From Chryseobacterium taeanense (GTDB taxonomy: Bacteria; Bacteroidota; Bacteroidia; Flavobacteriales; Weeksellaceae): DNA of 64,000 bases. Location of the stretch: the NCBI RefSeq assembly GCF_900099685.1, contig NZ_FNDW01000006.1, positions 124,001-188,000 of the forward strand, given 5' to 3'. The position numbers and the translations under genes were made by a program. Positions 7,239 to 15,891 of the stretch are shown piece after piece. Below the pieces are notes generated by a model. The model was not told the DNA's origin and searched no databases. It saw only the letters and a list, made by a program, of their open reading frames with translations. Within the stretch, counting starts at the first letter, position 1. Each line of letters opens with the position of its first letter.

Positions 7239-8363
7239 TTATATTGCTAAAAATTGTCTCCCTGAAAGTGATTTTACTCTCCCCAAAAGTTCCAGTTCCA
7301 GAATTATGGGTAAAATTTTGTGGGAAGAAAGGTCTGTTTTTTCGATGATTTCATCTAAAGATATCTTGGGGTTGCCTGCAATAATGTCGAATATGAGTTG
7401 TTGAGATTCAGAGAATTGAATATTGATTTCACTATGGGAAAACAATTCTTTCATTTTTGCTTTAGGCTTTTTGATTCCCAGATTTTCAATAAGGTTTTTT
7501 ACTGTAGAAATTGCCGCCGCTTTATGCTGAAATATCAGATGATTACAGCCCTGGCTTTGTTTGTCGGTAATTTTTCCGGGCAGTGCAAAAACTTCACGAT
7601 TATACTGATTGGCAAAAGTTGCCGTACTGATCGATCCGCCACCAAATGCGGTTTCTACAACGATTGTAGCAGGGGAGAGGCCGGCCACAATCCTGTTTCT
7701 CTGAATAAAATTTTCGCGGTCGGGTTTTCGTGAGGAATTAAATTCGGTGAATAAAGCTCCTCCTTCTTCAATAATTTTTTCGGAAAGTCTTTTGTTTTTT
7801 GAAGGATAAATCGTGTGAAAACCATGCGCCAGTACGGCAATTGTAGGAATATGCTTTTGAAGAGACTGCTCATGAACTTCCTTGTCGATACCTAAAGCAA
7901 GACCGCTCACCGATGCAAAATTGCAGGACTGCGTTTCTTCAAAGAAGTCATGAAGAAACTGGCTGCCGTAGGAAGTCATATTTCGGGTTCCTACAATGCT
8001 CACTTTTTGCTGGTGATCGTCGAAACTGCCTTTTTGGTAAAGAATAGCCGGGGCATCATAGCATTCATTCAGTAATTTTGGAAGCTCGTTATGATGTCTC
8101 AGATTTATACGGATATTATTCTTTTCACAAAATCTAAGCTCATTTTCAGCAAACTTCAGATGATCTGGATTTCCGATGTCAGCGACCATTTTATATCCAA
8201 GTCCTTCAATTTTTTTATATTCTTTGCGTGTGTGTTGCCAGGCATTTTTTGCGCTTCCGAAAGTGCGTACAAGCTTGTAAAAATTAATGTCACCGATTAA
8301 GTTGCATTCGCGCAGGGCAATAGAGTAAAGGTGTTCTTCAGAATACATTTGTGTCGTTTTCAC
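7239..8363 (-). CDS. dprA: DNA-processing protein DprA
   Basis: A 374-residue protein of normal length. DprA loads RecA onto incoming single-stranded DNA during natural transformation. The extended Rossmann core carries VSIVGTRNMTSYG (about 120-132), SGLALGIDKEVHEQSL, and GGALFTEF. A helix-hairpin-helix-like N-terminal part (GLGYKMVADI) and a C-terminal winged-helix DprA domain (ISLDEIIEKTDLSSHKILPIILELELLGRVKSL) complete the classic three-part layout. It lies 46 bp downstream of the rhomboid gene on the same strand, so the two are probably co-transcribed. No other competence genes are nearby. Confidence 0.94.
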   Translation of the reverse strand: MKTTQMYSEEHLYSIALRECNLIGDINFYKLVRTFGSAKNAWQHTRKEYKKIEGLGYKMVADIGNPDHLKFAENELRFCEKNNIRINLRHHNELPKLLNECYDAPAILYQKGSFDDHQQKVSIVGTRNMTSYGSQFLHDFFEETQSCNFASVSGLALGIDKEVHEQSLQKHIPTIAVLAHGFHTIYPSKNKRLSEKIIEEGGALFTEFNSSRKPDRENFIQRNRIVAGLSPATIVVETAFGGGSISTATFANQYNREVFALPGKITDKQSQGCNHLIFQHKAAAISTVKNLIENLGIKKPKAKMKELFSHSEINIQFSESQQLIFDIIAGNPKISLDEIIEKTDLSSHKILPIILELELLGRVKSLSGRQFLAI

Positions 8364-8409
8364 AAATGTAGAAAATTTTTACTATTAATTTAAATCTGAA
8401 TGGTTCAAA

Positions 8410-9180
8410 TTATTTTCGTCTCAGCTCATCCAGATGCTCCCAGATATCATCTCTTTTTTTATAGGGAAGTTCCATAAAATCATCAGGATGGTTTTCTTTA
8501 TATTCCTGCCAGAGTTTATCGTCTTTTTCGCTGTAATAGTTGGGGAATTCCCAGATATATTTTTTCTTTTTGTCGCCTACTTTTTTAAATATAAATGCAA
8601 GAATAACGCCCACAACAGCTCCTGCAAGGTGTGCCTGCCACGCAATTTTACTTGGCTCCTGAAGATTATAAAATAACTCTTCCGGCAGCATTCCCCAAAC
8701 CAGACTTCCGTAGTATAGTACAACGAGTAAAGAAATGGTGAGCAGTTTCATATTCCATCTGAAAATACCACTGAAGAAAAGGAAGAAAGCAAGGACATAT
8801 ACTACACCGCTGGCTCCTATGGTGCAGGTGTACAAATACTCGCCCGTCATAAAATCAATAGGAGGAAGAAGCCAGACCAGCAGACCGGTAGCAAGCCATC
8901 CCAGTATAAAAACTTTGTTGGCGACCAAAGGATAAAACTGATACAGAAGAAACATGAGAATAGCAATAGGAATAGAATTTCCTACAAGATGATCGAGATT
9001 TCCGTGTAAAAGAGGTGAAGTAATAATCCCTAATAAACCTTCCGGCAGAAGGGGAATAATTGCCCCAAAACAACTTTCAAAAAAGCCCTGAAGCTGCAGA
9101 AAATATCCCAGCCACATCGCTGCAAGCATGAGCAGAGGGCTGATAATAGCTTTTTTGGAAATTACATTGTTTTTTAGCAT
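8410..9180 (-). CDS. rhomboid-family intramembrane serine protease
   Basis: A 256-residue polytopic protein with about six transmembrane helices. The catalytic dyad is visible: Ser in TIGASGVVY (S124) and His in WQAHLAGAVVG (H184). The HGNLDHLVGN motif (59-68) supplies the usual conserved His and Asn of the oxyanion region. The C-terminal 55 residues are charged and cytosolic (GDKKKKYIWEF..., ending LDELRRK). Rhomboids cleave transmembrane segments within the inner membrane; the substrate here is unknown. It lies upstream of dprA in a likely two-gene operon. Confidence 0.9.
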   Translation of the reverse strand: MLKNNVISKKAIISPLLMLAAMWLGYFLQLQGFFESCFGAIIPLLPEGLLGIITSPLLHGNLDHLVGNSIPIAILMFLLYQFYPLVANKVFILGWLATGLLVWLLPPIDFMTGEYLYTCTIGASGVVYVLAFFLFFSGIFRWNMKLLTISLLVVLYYGSLVWGMLPEELFYNLQEPSKIAWQAHLAGAVVGVILAFIFKKVGDKKKKYIWEFPNYYSEKDDKLWQEYKENHPDDFMELPYKKRDDIWEHLDELRRK

Positions 9181-9371
9181 GAAGTGTTTATGTCAAATGA
9201 AAAGCCAAGGATAAATTTCGGAAAATTTGTCGATGAATTACAAGGCTGTTTTTTTATTTCAGCCAAAAAGTTATGATTTTACTTTCTTTTATTCATTTTT
9301 AACTTAACTGTCATGAAAAAAGAAATTATAAGGACATAAAACCGATAAAACAGAGATTTGTAAGCATGTAA

Positions 9372-9404
9372 TTTGTCTTGTCAAATTTATATTTAATATT
9401 TTTG
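9372..9404 (+). promoter_or_regulatory. promoter of the DUF3078 gene
   Basis: TTTG (9372-9375), 21 nt, TATTTTTG (9397-9404). The predicted start is near 9411, about 26 nt before the ATG at 9437. Confidence 0.6.
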
Positions 9405-9436
9405 TGTAGAATTTTGTAAAATGAAATCTTGAACTC

Positions 9437-10363
9437 ATGAAGAAGTTTTTATTAATTCTTTCCATCTCTTTGGGAATTTTAGGGAAAGCACAGGTTATTC
9501 TGGATACAGCTTCTATAAAAGTAGATACTGTAAAGCACTGGTCGGTGGTTGGCAAGCAATCTTTAATGATTAATCAGGCAGCATTCTCCAACTGGGTCGG
9601 AGGTGGTGCAAACAATTTCGGTTGGCTTGTAGGCGCAGATTACAATATCAGATATGAAAAAGACAATGATCTTTGGGAAAATATTATTCTCCTCAATTAC
9701 GGTCAAAACGATACGAAAGGTCTTGGCGTAAGAAAAACGCAGGATGTCATTAATTTTTCTACAAATTACGGAAGAAAAGTTTCCAAAAGCTGGTATCTTT
9801 CTGTAGGAGCAGGTGTGCAGTCTCAGTTTACGGTGGGATATGAAGACGGTAATAATCCTGAGGCTAAGAAAATTTCTAACTTTATGGCACCGGGTTATCT
9901 TAACGTCGGTATGGGGATCACCTACAGACCCAATGAAAATATTAATGTAACATTGAGACCTTCCAATGCCAGATGGACTTTTGTTTTTGACGAAGATCTA
10001 CAGACTGCAGGAACGTATGGTCTGAAAGCCGATGGAGATAATTCTTTACTGCAATACGGTTTTCTGGGAACTGCTTTATATAAGTTCAAATTAATGGAAA
10101 ATATAAATGTTACCAATACGGCTTCAGTTTTCTCCAATTATCTCGATCATCCGGAAAGGCTGGTTCTCGCTTACGGGCTTGTTTTAAACTTAAAGGTTAA
10201 TAAATTTATTTCTTCCAATATTACGGTAGATTTAATGTACGATCATAACCAAATCAAAAAAACACAGCTTAAACAGACGCTGGGAGTTGGCTTTGCCTAT
10301 ACGCTGGATAATGGCGGAAAACGTTCTGACAGAAAGGACAGCCAGTGGTGGATAAAAAAATAA
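9437..10363 (+). CDS. DUF3078 outer-membrane-type protein
   Basis: A 308-residue protein with a signal peptide (about residues 1-18, MKKFLLILSISLGILGKA). The body matches the DUF3078 family: KHWSVVGKQSLMINQAAFSNWVGGGANNFG near the N-terminus, then alternating short aromatic-rich strands (WENIILLNYGQND, SWYLSVGAGVQSQF, LNVGMGITYRP) typical of an outer-membrane beta barrel, ending with KKTQLKQTLGVGFAYT. The family is widespread in Bacteroidota and has no assigned function. It stands alone, with its own promoter upstream and a terminator at 10391-10415. Confidence 0.88.
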   Translation: MKKFLLILSISLGILGKAQVILDTASIKVDTVKHWSVVGKQSLMINQAAFSNWVGGGANNFGWLVGADYNIRYEKDNDLWENIILLNYGQNDTKGLGVRKTQDVINFSTNYGRKVSKSWYLSVGAGVQSQFTVGYEDGNNPEAKKISNFMAPGYLNVGMGITYRPNENINVTLRPSNARWTFVFDEDLQTAGTYGLKADGDNSLLQYGFLGTALYKFKLMENINVTNTASVFSNYLDHPERLVLAYGLVLNLKVNKFISSNITVDLMYDHNQIKKTQLKQTLGVGFAYTLDNGGKRSDRKDSQWWIKK

Positions 10364-10390
10364 ATAATGAATCAAAGAAATATATCTTTA

Positions 10391-10415
10391 GAGTGGGCTT
10401 TAGCTCACTTTTTTG
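10391..10415 (+). terminator. terminator of the DUF3078 gene
   Basis: Stem AGTGGGCT/AGCTCACT with one mismatch and a 2-nt loop extension, followed by a T-run (TTTTTTG). Confidence 0.65.
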
Positions 10416-10542
10416 TTTAATACAATGAAGGCTTTATCCAAAATTTGAATATTTTCTAAGCACAAAAAACACAAATGTTTTCACAAATTGTACGATATTC
10501 TGCTGGTCATTTTATAAATGGAACGCTAAAAGTGGTTAGCAT

Positions 10543-10577
10543 TAAAAAACAAAAGCACCTCAAAATGAAGTGCTTTA
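10543..10577 (-). terminator. terminator of the suf operon
   Basis: On the minus strand AGCACTTCA pairs with TGAGGTGCT (one G-U) around TTT, followed by TTTTGTTTTTT. It lies about 22 bp beyond the sufD stop. Confidence 0.75.
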
Positions 10578-10598
10578 TTATTACCAATTATATATTGT

Positions 10599-11933
10599 TT
10601 AAAACTCTATATCTACTTCAAGTTTCTCTGCCAAAAGCTTTGAAATTTTTTCTTTTAAAGGCTCAATATCAATATTCTGCATCGCATCATTTGCGAAAGC
10701 ATACAGTAATAATGCCTGAGCTTCTTTTTTAGAGATACCTCTTGCTCTCAGATAGAACAATGCATCTTCATTCAACTGACCGACCGTACAACCGTGAGAA
10801 CATTTCACATCATCGGCGAAAATTTCTAACTGAGGTTTTGTATCGATGACGGCACCTTCGCTCAATAATACATTATTATTCTGCTGGTAAGCATTTGTTT
10901 TCTGAGCAATTTTATCCACAAAAACTTTCCCGTTGAAAACCCCGTGAGATTTTCCGTCGAAAATACCCTTGTAGTTCTGATAACTCTCACAGTTCGGGAA
11001 GTTGTGGTGAACCGCCGTATGATGGTCAACCAGCTGATCTTTTCCGATAACCGTGATTCCATTCATAAAAGAATTGATATTCGATCCGTTATGAATAAAA
11101 TCAAGATTGTTTCTTACCAGTTTACCTCCAAAAGAGAATGTATTTACAGTGGTTAAGCTATCTTTTTCCTGCTTTGCAAAAGTATTGTCGATTAAATAAG
11201 AAGTATCATTGTCATTTTGTACTTTATGCCAGTCAGCTTTTGCATTCGGATACGTGAAAATTTCTGTCACCGAATTGGTTAATACGTAAGTACTGTCAAA
11301 ATTATGATGGCTTTCAATGATTTCTACTTTTGCCCCTTCTTCTACGATTAATAAGTTTCTCGTATTATAAAAAGTGTTTTCTTCCTGATTCTGAGAAATA
11401 TAGAAAACGTGAATTGGTTTTTCAATCACCACATTTTTAGGAACTTTCAAGAAAAAACCGTATTTACAATAAGCCTGGTTTAAATTCGTGAAAGCTGATT
11501 TGTCCTCAGCAATCGTATTAAAATATTTCTCAAAAACGTCTCTGTGCTTCTCATCATTTAAAGCATAATTAAATGAAAGAAACTCAACGTTTTCAATCGA
11601 AACTTTTGATAGCTCTTTGTGAAGCTTACCATTTACGAAAGTGATCCAATCGAAGTTTTCTTCACCCAAATGCAATTCATCCAGCTGTTCACGGGTTATA
11701 TTGTGATGTTCTTTCGGAAAAAAGTTATAGGCTTTTTCAGTAATCTCTTTTAAGCTGGTATATTTATATTCTTCGTCTTTTTTTGTCGGAAAACCCATGC
11801 TTTCAAATCTTTGAAGAGCTGCTTTTCTGTCTTCGTCCAAAAATCGGTGATGAAGACTTTCCAAAAATTCATGGTGGTTTTCTGTAATCTGTTCTTTTAA
11901 TGCCATTACTGGTATATCTGTGGTTTGCACCAT
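10599..11933 (-). CDS. sufD: Fe-S cluster assembly protein SufD
   Basis: A 444-residue protein and the SufBC2D scaffold subunit. The C-terminal SufBD beta-helix core is recognisable (LVDHHTAVHHNFPNCESYQNYKGIFDGKSHGVFNGKVFV, ending in the CSHGCTVGQLNEDALFYLRARGI motif). The N-terminal helical part contains MGFPTKKDEEYKYT, a standard SufD stretch. It is the last gene of the minus-strand suf operon, 71 bp after sufC, and is followed by a clear terminator. It should act with SufB and SufC in the cytosol to assemble and hand over Fe-S clusters. Confidence 0.96.
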   Translation of the reverse strand: MVQTTDIPVMALKEQITENHHEFLESLHHRFLDEDRKAALQRFESMGFPTKKDEEYKYTSLKEITEKAYNFFPKEHHNITREQLDELHLGEENFDWITFVNGKLHKELSKVSIENVEFLSFNYALNDEKHRDVFEKYFNTIAEDKSAFTNLNQAYCKYGFFLKVPKNVVIEKPIHVFYISQNQEENTFYNTRNLLIVEEGAKVEIIESHHNFDSTYVLTNSVTEIFTYPNAKADWHKVQNDNDTSYLIDNTFAKQEKDSLTTVNTFSFGGKLVRNNLDFIHNGSNINSFMNGITVIGKDQLVDHHTAVHHNFPNCESYQNYKGIFDGKSHGVFNGKVFVDKIAQKTNAYQQNNNVLLSEGAVIDTKPQLEIFADDVKCSHGCTVGQLNEDALFYLRARGISKKEAQALLLYAFANDAMQNIDIEPLKEKISKLLAEKLEVDIEF

Positions 11934-12004
11934 TTTTTCTTTTTTTGTTTGGCTAAAATTGTTAAACCAAGAGATCGTGATCTCTGAATTTCTTAATCTT
12001 TTAA

Positions 12005-12748
12005 TTAATTTAAAAGCCAGTCGTACCCTTTTTCTTCCAGTTCCAAAGCCAGAGATTTATCACCTGTTTTGATGATTTTTCCGTTTGCAAGGACATGAAC
12101 GAAGTCAGGTTGAATATAATTAAGCAATCTTTGATAGTGGGTAATCAAAAGAACTGCATTTCCTTCATTTTTAAAAGCATTTACACCGTCTGCAACGATT
12201 CTTAATGCATCAATGTCTAATCCTGAATCAGTTTCATCAAGGATTGCCAGTTTCGGATCAAGCATCATCATCTGGAAAATCTCGTTTCTTTTCTTTTCAC
12301 CTCCTGAAAATCCTTCATTCAATGATCTTGAAAGGAAATCTTTTTTGATGCCCAATTTTTCAGATTTTTCACGAATCATTGCCAACATTTCTTTTGCTGG
12401 CATTTCATCCAATCCGTTTGCTTTTCTGTTTTCATTCATCGCTGCTTTGATGAAGTTGGTTACAGAAACTCCCGGAATTTCTACCGGATACTGAAAAGAA
12501 AGGAAAATCCCTTTGTGGGCTCTGTCTTCCGGAGCGTCTTCAATGATATCTTCACCTCTGAAGATAATTTCCCCATCGGTCACTTCATAGTCTTCTTTTC
12601 CTGCGATAACAGAAGAAAGAGTAGATTTTCCGGCTCCGTTCGGTCCCATGATGGCGTGAACTTCACCTGGTTTTATTTCAAGATTGATCCCTTTTAAAAT
12701 TTCTGCGCCGTCTTCAATTTTGGCGTGTAAGTTTTTTATCTCTAACAT
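12005..12748 (-). CDS. sufC: Fe-S cluster assembly ATPase SufC
   Basis: An ABC-type ATPase of 247 residues. The Walker A is GPNGAGKST, the signature is FSGGEKKR, the Walker B is KLAILDETDSGLD, and the H-loop is LLITHYQR. The ...ETDSGLDIDAL block is diagnostic for SufC rather than transporters. The longest frame begins with TTG at 12760; the ATG at 12748 (protein start MLEIKNLHA) is preferred because it matches the family start. SufC drives conformational change in SufBC2D. A gap of about 730 bp holding the GxxExxY insertion separates it from sufB. Confidence 0.96.
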   Translation of the reverse strand: MLEIKNLHAKIEDGAEILKGINLEIKPGEVHAIMGPNGAGKSTLSSVIAGKEDYEVTDGEIIFRGEDIIEDAPEDRAHKGIFLSFQYPVEIPGVSVTNFIKAAMNENRKANGLDEMPAKEMLAMIREKSEKLGIKKDFLSRSLNEGFSGGEKKRNEIFQMMMLDPKLAILDETDSGLDIDALRIVADGVNAFKNEGNAVLLITHYQRLLNYIQPDFVHVLANGKIIKTGDKSLALELEEKGYDWLLN

Positions 12749-12979
12749 ATATTTATTCAAATTTATCGCAAGGTTAGACTTTAAGTATATCCTTTATAAC
12801 ACTAAACTACAATTACAAAGGCATTAACGCCAGCGAATGAAATACTATTTTTATTTTTTATTTAAACATTAAGAATTTAAGCAATTTTTAATGTATTATT
12901 TCTCTTAAGGAAATCAATAAATTGATTTTAATTTAAGATTTTTTAAGGTCTTTCGGTTCTTAATTTCATCAATATTAAA

Positions 12980-13384
12980 TCATTCCGGAAGTTTTGTGAA
13001 ATACTCATTTACCAAAGGAATCATCGATTTCGAAATATTATCCGTGTAAAAATTAATCAAAAGACCTTGAGGCTTTTTCAATATTTTCATATAAGTCATC
13101 AATTGAGCTTGATGAACGGGTAATAAATTTTCTACCGTTTTGATTTCTATAATAATTGTGTCATTCACTAGCAAATCAATTTTTAACGGAGTTTCAATTT
13201 CAATTTTTCCATAATTGATTTTGGTACTGATCTGTTGATTTACTATAAATCCTTTTTCTTTTAATTCATATGCCAAACACATTTCATAAACACTTTCTAA
13301 CAAACCCGGCCCAAGTTCTTTATGAACTTTGATTGCGCATCCTACAATATCATAAGAGAGCTGTGTTATTTGTATTTTATTCAT
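12980..13384 (-). CDS. GxxExxY protein (PD-(D/E)XK nuclease-like fold)
   Basis: A 134-residue protein. The defining GxxExxY motif is present as GPGLLESVYE (about 25-34), followed by LKIDLLVNDTIIIEIKTVENLLPVHQAQLMTYMK, which has the D...ExK arrangement of PD-(D/E)XK nucleases. The family is common in Bacteroidota, often sits alone between unrelated genes, and is also found in ribosomal intervening sequences. Its activity is not established. Here it interrupts the suf operon between sufB and sufC on the same strand, inside inverted repeats. An 18-bp palindrome lies 16 bp upstream of its ATG. Confidence 0.9.
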   Translation of the reverse strand: MNKIQITQLSYDIVGCAIKVHKELGPGLLESVYEMCLAYELKEKGFIVNQQISTKINYGKIEIETPLKIDLLVNDTIIIEIKTVENLLPVHQAQLMTYMKILKKPQGLLINFYTDNISKSMIPLVNEYFTKLPE

Positions 13385-13400
13385 CTTAATTTCTTTATAA

Positions 13401-13418
13401 GAATTGATTAATCAATTC
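13401..13418. promoter_or_regulatory. perfect 18-bp palindrome upstream of the GxxExxY gene
   Basis: GAATTGATTAATCAATTC is fully self-complementary and ends 16 bp before the GxxExxY start codon at 13384. It could be an operator for a dimeric regulator, or a hairpin near the ribosome-binding region. Confidence 0.45.
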
Positions 13419-13476
13419 CTTCATATTTAAAACGTTAAGCATTTAATATAAAACTTAATTTCTTAATGTTTAAATA

Positions 13477-14925
13477 TTATCCCACAGAACCTTCTAAAGA
13501 AATCTCCAGCAATTTCTGGGCTTCAATAGCGAACTCCATTGGTAATTTATTTAAAACTTCTTTACTGAAACCATTTACGATTAACGCAATTGCTCTTTCC
13601 GTATCAATTCCTCTTTGGTTGCAGTAGAAAATCTGATCTTCCCCGATTTTTGAAGTCGTTGCTTCGTGTTCCAATTGAGCCGTCGGATCTTTAATCTCAA
13701 TATAAGGGAAAGTATGTGCTCCACATTCGTTACCCATCAGCAACGAGTCACATTGGGAGAAGTTTCTTGCTCCTTTTGCGGAAGGCATTACTTTTACCAA
13801 ACCTCTGTATGAGTTCTGGGATTTTCCTGCAGAGATTCCTTTAGAAATAATTGTTGATTTGGTATTCTTACCGATGTGGATCATTTTTGTTCCGGTATCT
13901 GCATATTGGTGATTGTTGGTCACGGCGATAGAGTAAAACTCACCGATTGATCCGTCACCTTTTAAGATACAAGAAGGATATTTCCAGGTTACGGCAGAAC
14001 CTGTTTCAACCTGAGTCCAGGAAATTTTTGCATTCCTCTCGCAAAGTCCTCTTTTTGTCACAAAGTTGAAAACTCCGCCTTTTCCTTCTTCATTTCCGGG
14101 ATACCAGTTTTGTACGGTTGAATATTTAATTTCCGCGTTATCCAAAGCGATTAATTCAACAACAGCGGCGTGAAGCTGGTTTTCGTCTCTTGATGGCGCG
14201 GTACATCCTTCAAGATAAGAAACATAACTTCCTTCGTCGGCGATTACAAGTGTTCTTTCAAACTGACCTGTTCCTGCCTGATTGATACGGAAATAAGTTG
14301 ATAATTCCATAGGGCATTTTACACCTTTTGGAATATAGCAGAAACTTCCGTCAGAAAATACTGCAGAATTCAAAGCGGCATAGAAATTATCCCCTCTCGG
14401 AACTACTTTGCCAAGATATTTTCGTACTAAATCCGGATGATTTTTAATGGCTTCAGAGATGGAACAGAATATAATTCCTTTCTCCATCAGAGTGTCCTGG
14501 AAGGTGGTTTTCACAGAAACTGAGTCCATTACAATATCCACTGCAACTCCGGAAAGTCTTTTTTGCTCTTCGATATTGATTCCCAATTTTTCAAAGGTTT
14601 TCAATAATTCAGGATCAACTTCATCCAAACTGTTTAGTTCTGGTTTTACCTTTGGTGCAGCATAATAGCGTACAGCCTGAAAGTCAGGTTTTTCGTATTT
14701 GATATTAGCCCAATCAGGCTCAGTCATTTTCAACCAGATTTTGAAAGATTCCAGACGCCACTCTGTCATCCATTCCGGCTCTTCTTTTTTGGCAGAAATG
14801 GCGCGGATAATATCTTCATTCAAACCGATAGGAAAATCTTCGTAATCGATTTTCGTTTCCCAGCCGAATTCGTATTTTTTATTTTCTAAGTCGACGCGTA
14901 AATCGTCCTCTGTATATTTATTCAT
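13477..14925 (-). CDS. sufB: Fe-S cluster assembly protein SufB
   Basis: A 482-residue protein and the core scaffold of the SufBC2D complex. Family blocks visible include [15 protein letters not shown] near the N-terminus, [82 protein letters not shown] (with the conserved Cys thought to receive sulfur or bind the cluster), and the C-terminal [21 protein letters not shown]. The order on this strand is sufA, sufB, sufC, sufD. Insertions stand on both sides of sufB: the four-helix gene upstream and the GxxExxY gene downstream. Confidence 0.97.
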   Translation of the reverse strand: MNKYTEDDLRVDLENKKYEFGWETKIDYEDFPIGLNEDIIRAISAKKEEPEWMTEWRLESFKIWLKMTEPDWANIKYEKPDFQAVRYYAAPKVKPELNSLDEVDPELLKTFEKLGINIEEQKRLSGVAVDIVMDSVSVKTTFQDTLMEKGIIFCSISEAIKNHPDLVRKYLGKVVPRGDNFYAALNSAVFSDGSFCYIPKGVKCPMELSTYFRINQAGTGQFERTLVIADEGSYVSYLEGCTAPSRDENQLHAAVVELIALDNAEIKYSTVQNWYPGNEEGKGGVFNFVTKRGLCERNAKISWTQVETGSAVTWKYPSCILKGDGSIGEFYSIAVTNNHQYADTGTKMIHIGKNTKSTIISKGISAGKSQNSYRGLVKVMPSAKGARNFSQCDSLLMGNECGAHTFPYIEIKDPTAQLEHEATTSKIGEDQIFYCNQRGIDTERAIALIVNGFSKEVLNKLPMEFAIEAQKLLEISLEGSVG

Positions 14926-14939
14926 TATTTTATATTCAA

Positions 14940-15414
14940 AAAATTCAAAATTCGAAATTCAAAATTTTGCTTCTCCGAATTATTTTTTATTTATCTGTTT
15001 TTATATTTAGATCCTTTAAGATCGCTATTTTGTAAATAAAATATAAAGCCTCCTATCTTTTTACTTAAATCTATCGTTTTTAATTTTAAAACCTCAAATT
15101 TTTCGTTTGAAATAAAATTCCGATCTAAAACTCTATATCATTGAGATCTTGTCTCTCCACAAAATGCTTTAGAAATGTATAAGAATTGTATAAACTCTCT
15201 ATTTCCGTTTCTCTCAAAACCTTCAGCAATATTATCCATTATTGAGCCTGAAGATCCATCGATTTGGTTTGCTAAACGAAAATTATTTTTAAGATCAGAA
15301 TTTTCAATAATTTCGTAAATATCATTACAAAGTTCTCTCGAAAGCTGCCATATTTCTAAATCTTCAAAACTCTTATACGTTGCCAATAATATTGAATTTT
15401 AAATCTTAAATATT
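14940..15414. repeat. weak inverted repeats bounding the four-helix-bundle gene
   Basis: The stretch 14940-14966 matches the reverse complement of 15388-15414 at 21 of 27 positions. Both are low-complexity (repeated TTGAATTT/AAATTCAA), so the match is only suggestive. They lie 14 bp from the sufB start and 4 bp from the sufA stop, so together they bound the complete gap between the two suf genes, as the stronger repeats do for the GxxExxY gene. Confidence 0.35.
14991..15386 (-). pseudogene. four-helix-bundle (S23/IVS-type) protein gene with an internal TGA
   Basis: The first 82 codons (15386-15141) encode the standard start of this family: FEDLEIWQLSRELCNDIYEI, SGSIMDNIAEGFERN and FIQFLYISKAFCGETRSQ. 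A TGA stop follows at 15140-15138. Without any frameshift, the same frame then continues for 48 codons as YRVLDRNFISNEKFEVLK...GGFIFYLQNSDLKGSKY and ends with TAA at 14991, which is exactly the usual C-terminal half. Family members usually have Leu at the position of the TGA, so one TTA-to-TGA change would explain it. The gene is therefore a recent nonsense mutant, is read through, or carries a sequence error. It lies between sufA and sufB. Confidence 0.85.
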
Positions 15415-15418
15415 GAAT

Positions 15419-15748
15419 TTAAAGTGAAAAACTTTCCCCACATCCGCATGTTCTGGATGCATTAGGATTATTAAAAATAAATCCTTTTCCATTTAAACCT
15501 CCTGAATACTCAAGAGTGGTTCCTGCCAGATAGAGAATTGATTTTTTATCTACAATAATTTTGATATCATTGTCTTCAAAAATTTGATCAGAATCTGTTT
15601 TTTCATTGTCAAACTTCAAAACATATTCTAAACCAGAGCATCCTCCGCTTTTCACCCCAACTCTTATATAGTCTTCAAAAGGTTTAAAACCATCTTCTGT
15701 CATCAGCTGGATGGCTTTTGCTTTTGCTTGATCTGATACTTTTATCAT
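15419..15748 (-). CDS. sufA: A-type Fe-S carrier (SufA/IscA/HesB family)
   Basis: A 109-residue protein of typical length. The three conserved cysteines are present in SGGCSGLEY and the C-terminal SRTCGCGESF (CxC). A-type carriers accept clusters from SufBC2D and deliver them to apoproteins. It is the first gene of the minus-strand suf operon. The name sufA follows from context; by sequence alone it could be called IscA or ErpA. The start ATG at 15748 is preceded by a -7 element at 15777-15784. Confidence 0.9.
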   Translation of the reverse strand: MIKVSDQAKAKAIQLMTEDGFKPFEDYIRVGVKSGGCSGLEYVLKFDNEKTDSDQIFEDNDIKIIVDKKSILYLAGTTLEYSGGLNGKGFIFNNPNASRTCGCGESFSL

Positions 15749-15776
15749 TGTATTTATTTAGAATGATTTAATAATG

Positions 15777-15784
15777 CAAAAATA
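15777..15784 (-). promoter_or_regulatory. -7 element of the suf operon
   Basis: TATTTTTG on the minus strand, 28 nt before the sufA ATG. No TTG lies at the usual -33 distance, so this may depend on an activator. I saw no obvious iron-box palindrome overlapping it. Confidence 0.4.
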
Positions 15785-15891
15785 CGTACAATAATTAGTA
15801 TATAAAAATTAGCGATTTTATTTTATCAATTTTTATTATTGATGCTTTAACTTTGTGAAGGATTTAAAATCCAAACACTAAATTTATCCCA

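Larger units (their letters stand above)
12860..13475. repeat. imperfect inverted repeats bounding the GxxExxY gene
   Basis: The arm at 12860-12882 (ATTTAAACATTAAGAATTTAAGC type) matches the reverse complement of 13453-13475 at 21 of 23 positions. The pair encloses the whole GxxExxY gene, and the outer end of the right arm lies 1 bp from the sufB stop codon. The sequence is AT-rich, which raises the chance of coincidence, but 21/23 is well above what I see elsewhere. Confidence 0.6.

Noticed and set aside
10475..10732. 85-codon frame overlapping the end of sufD
   Set aside because: It overlaps sufD and its terminator on the opposite strand and shows no protein features.
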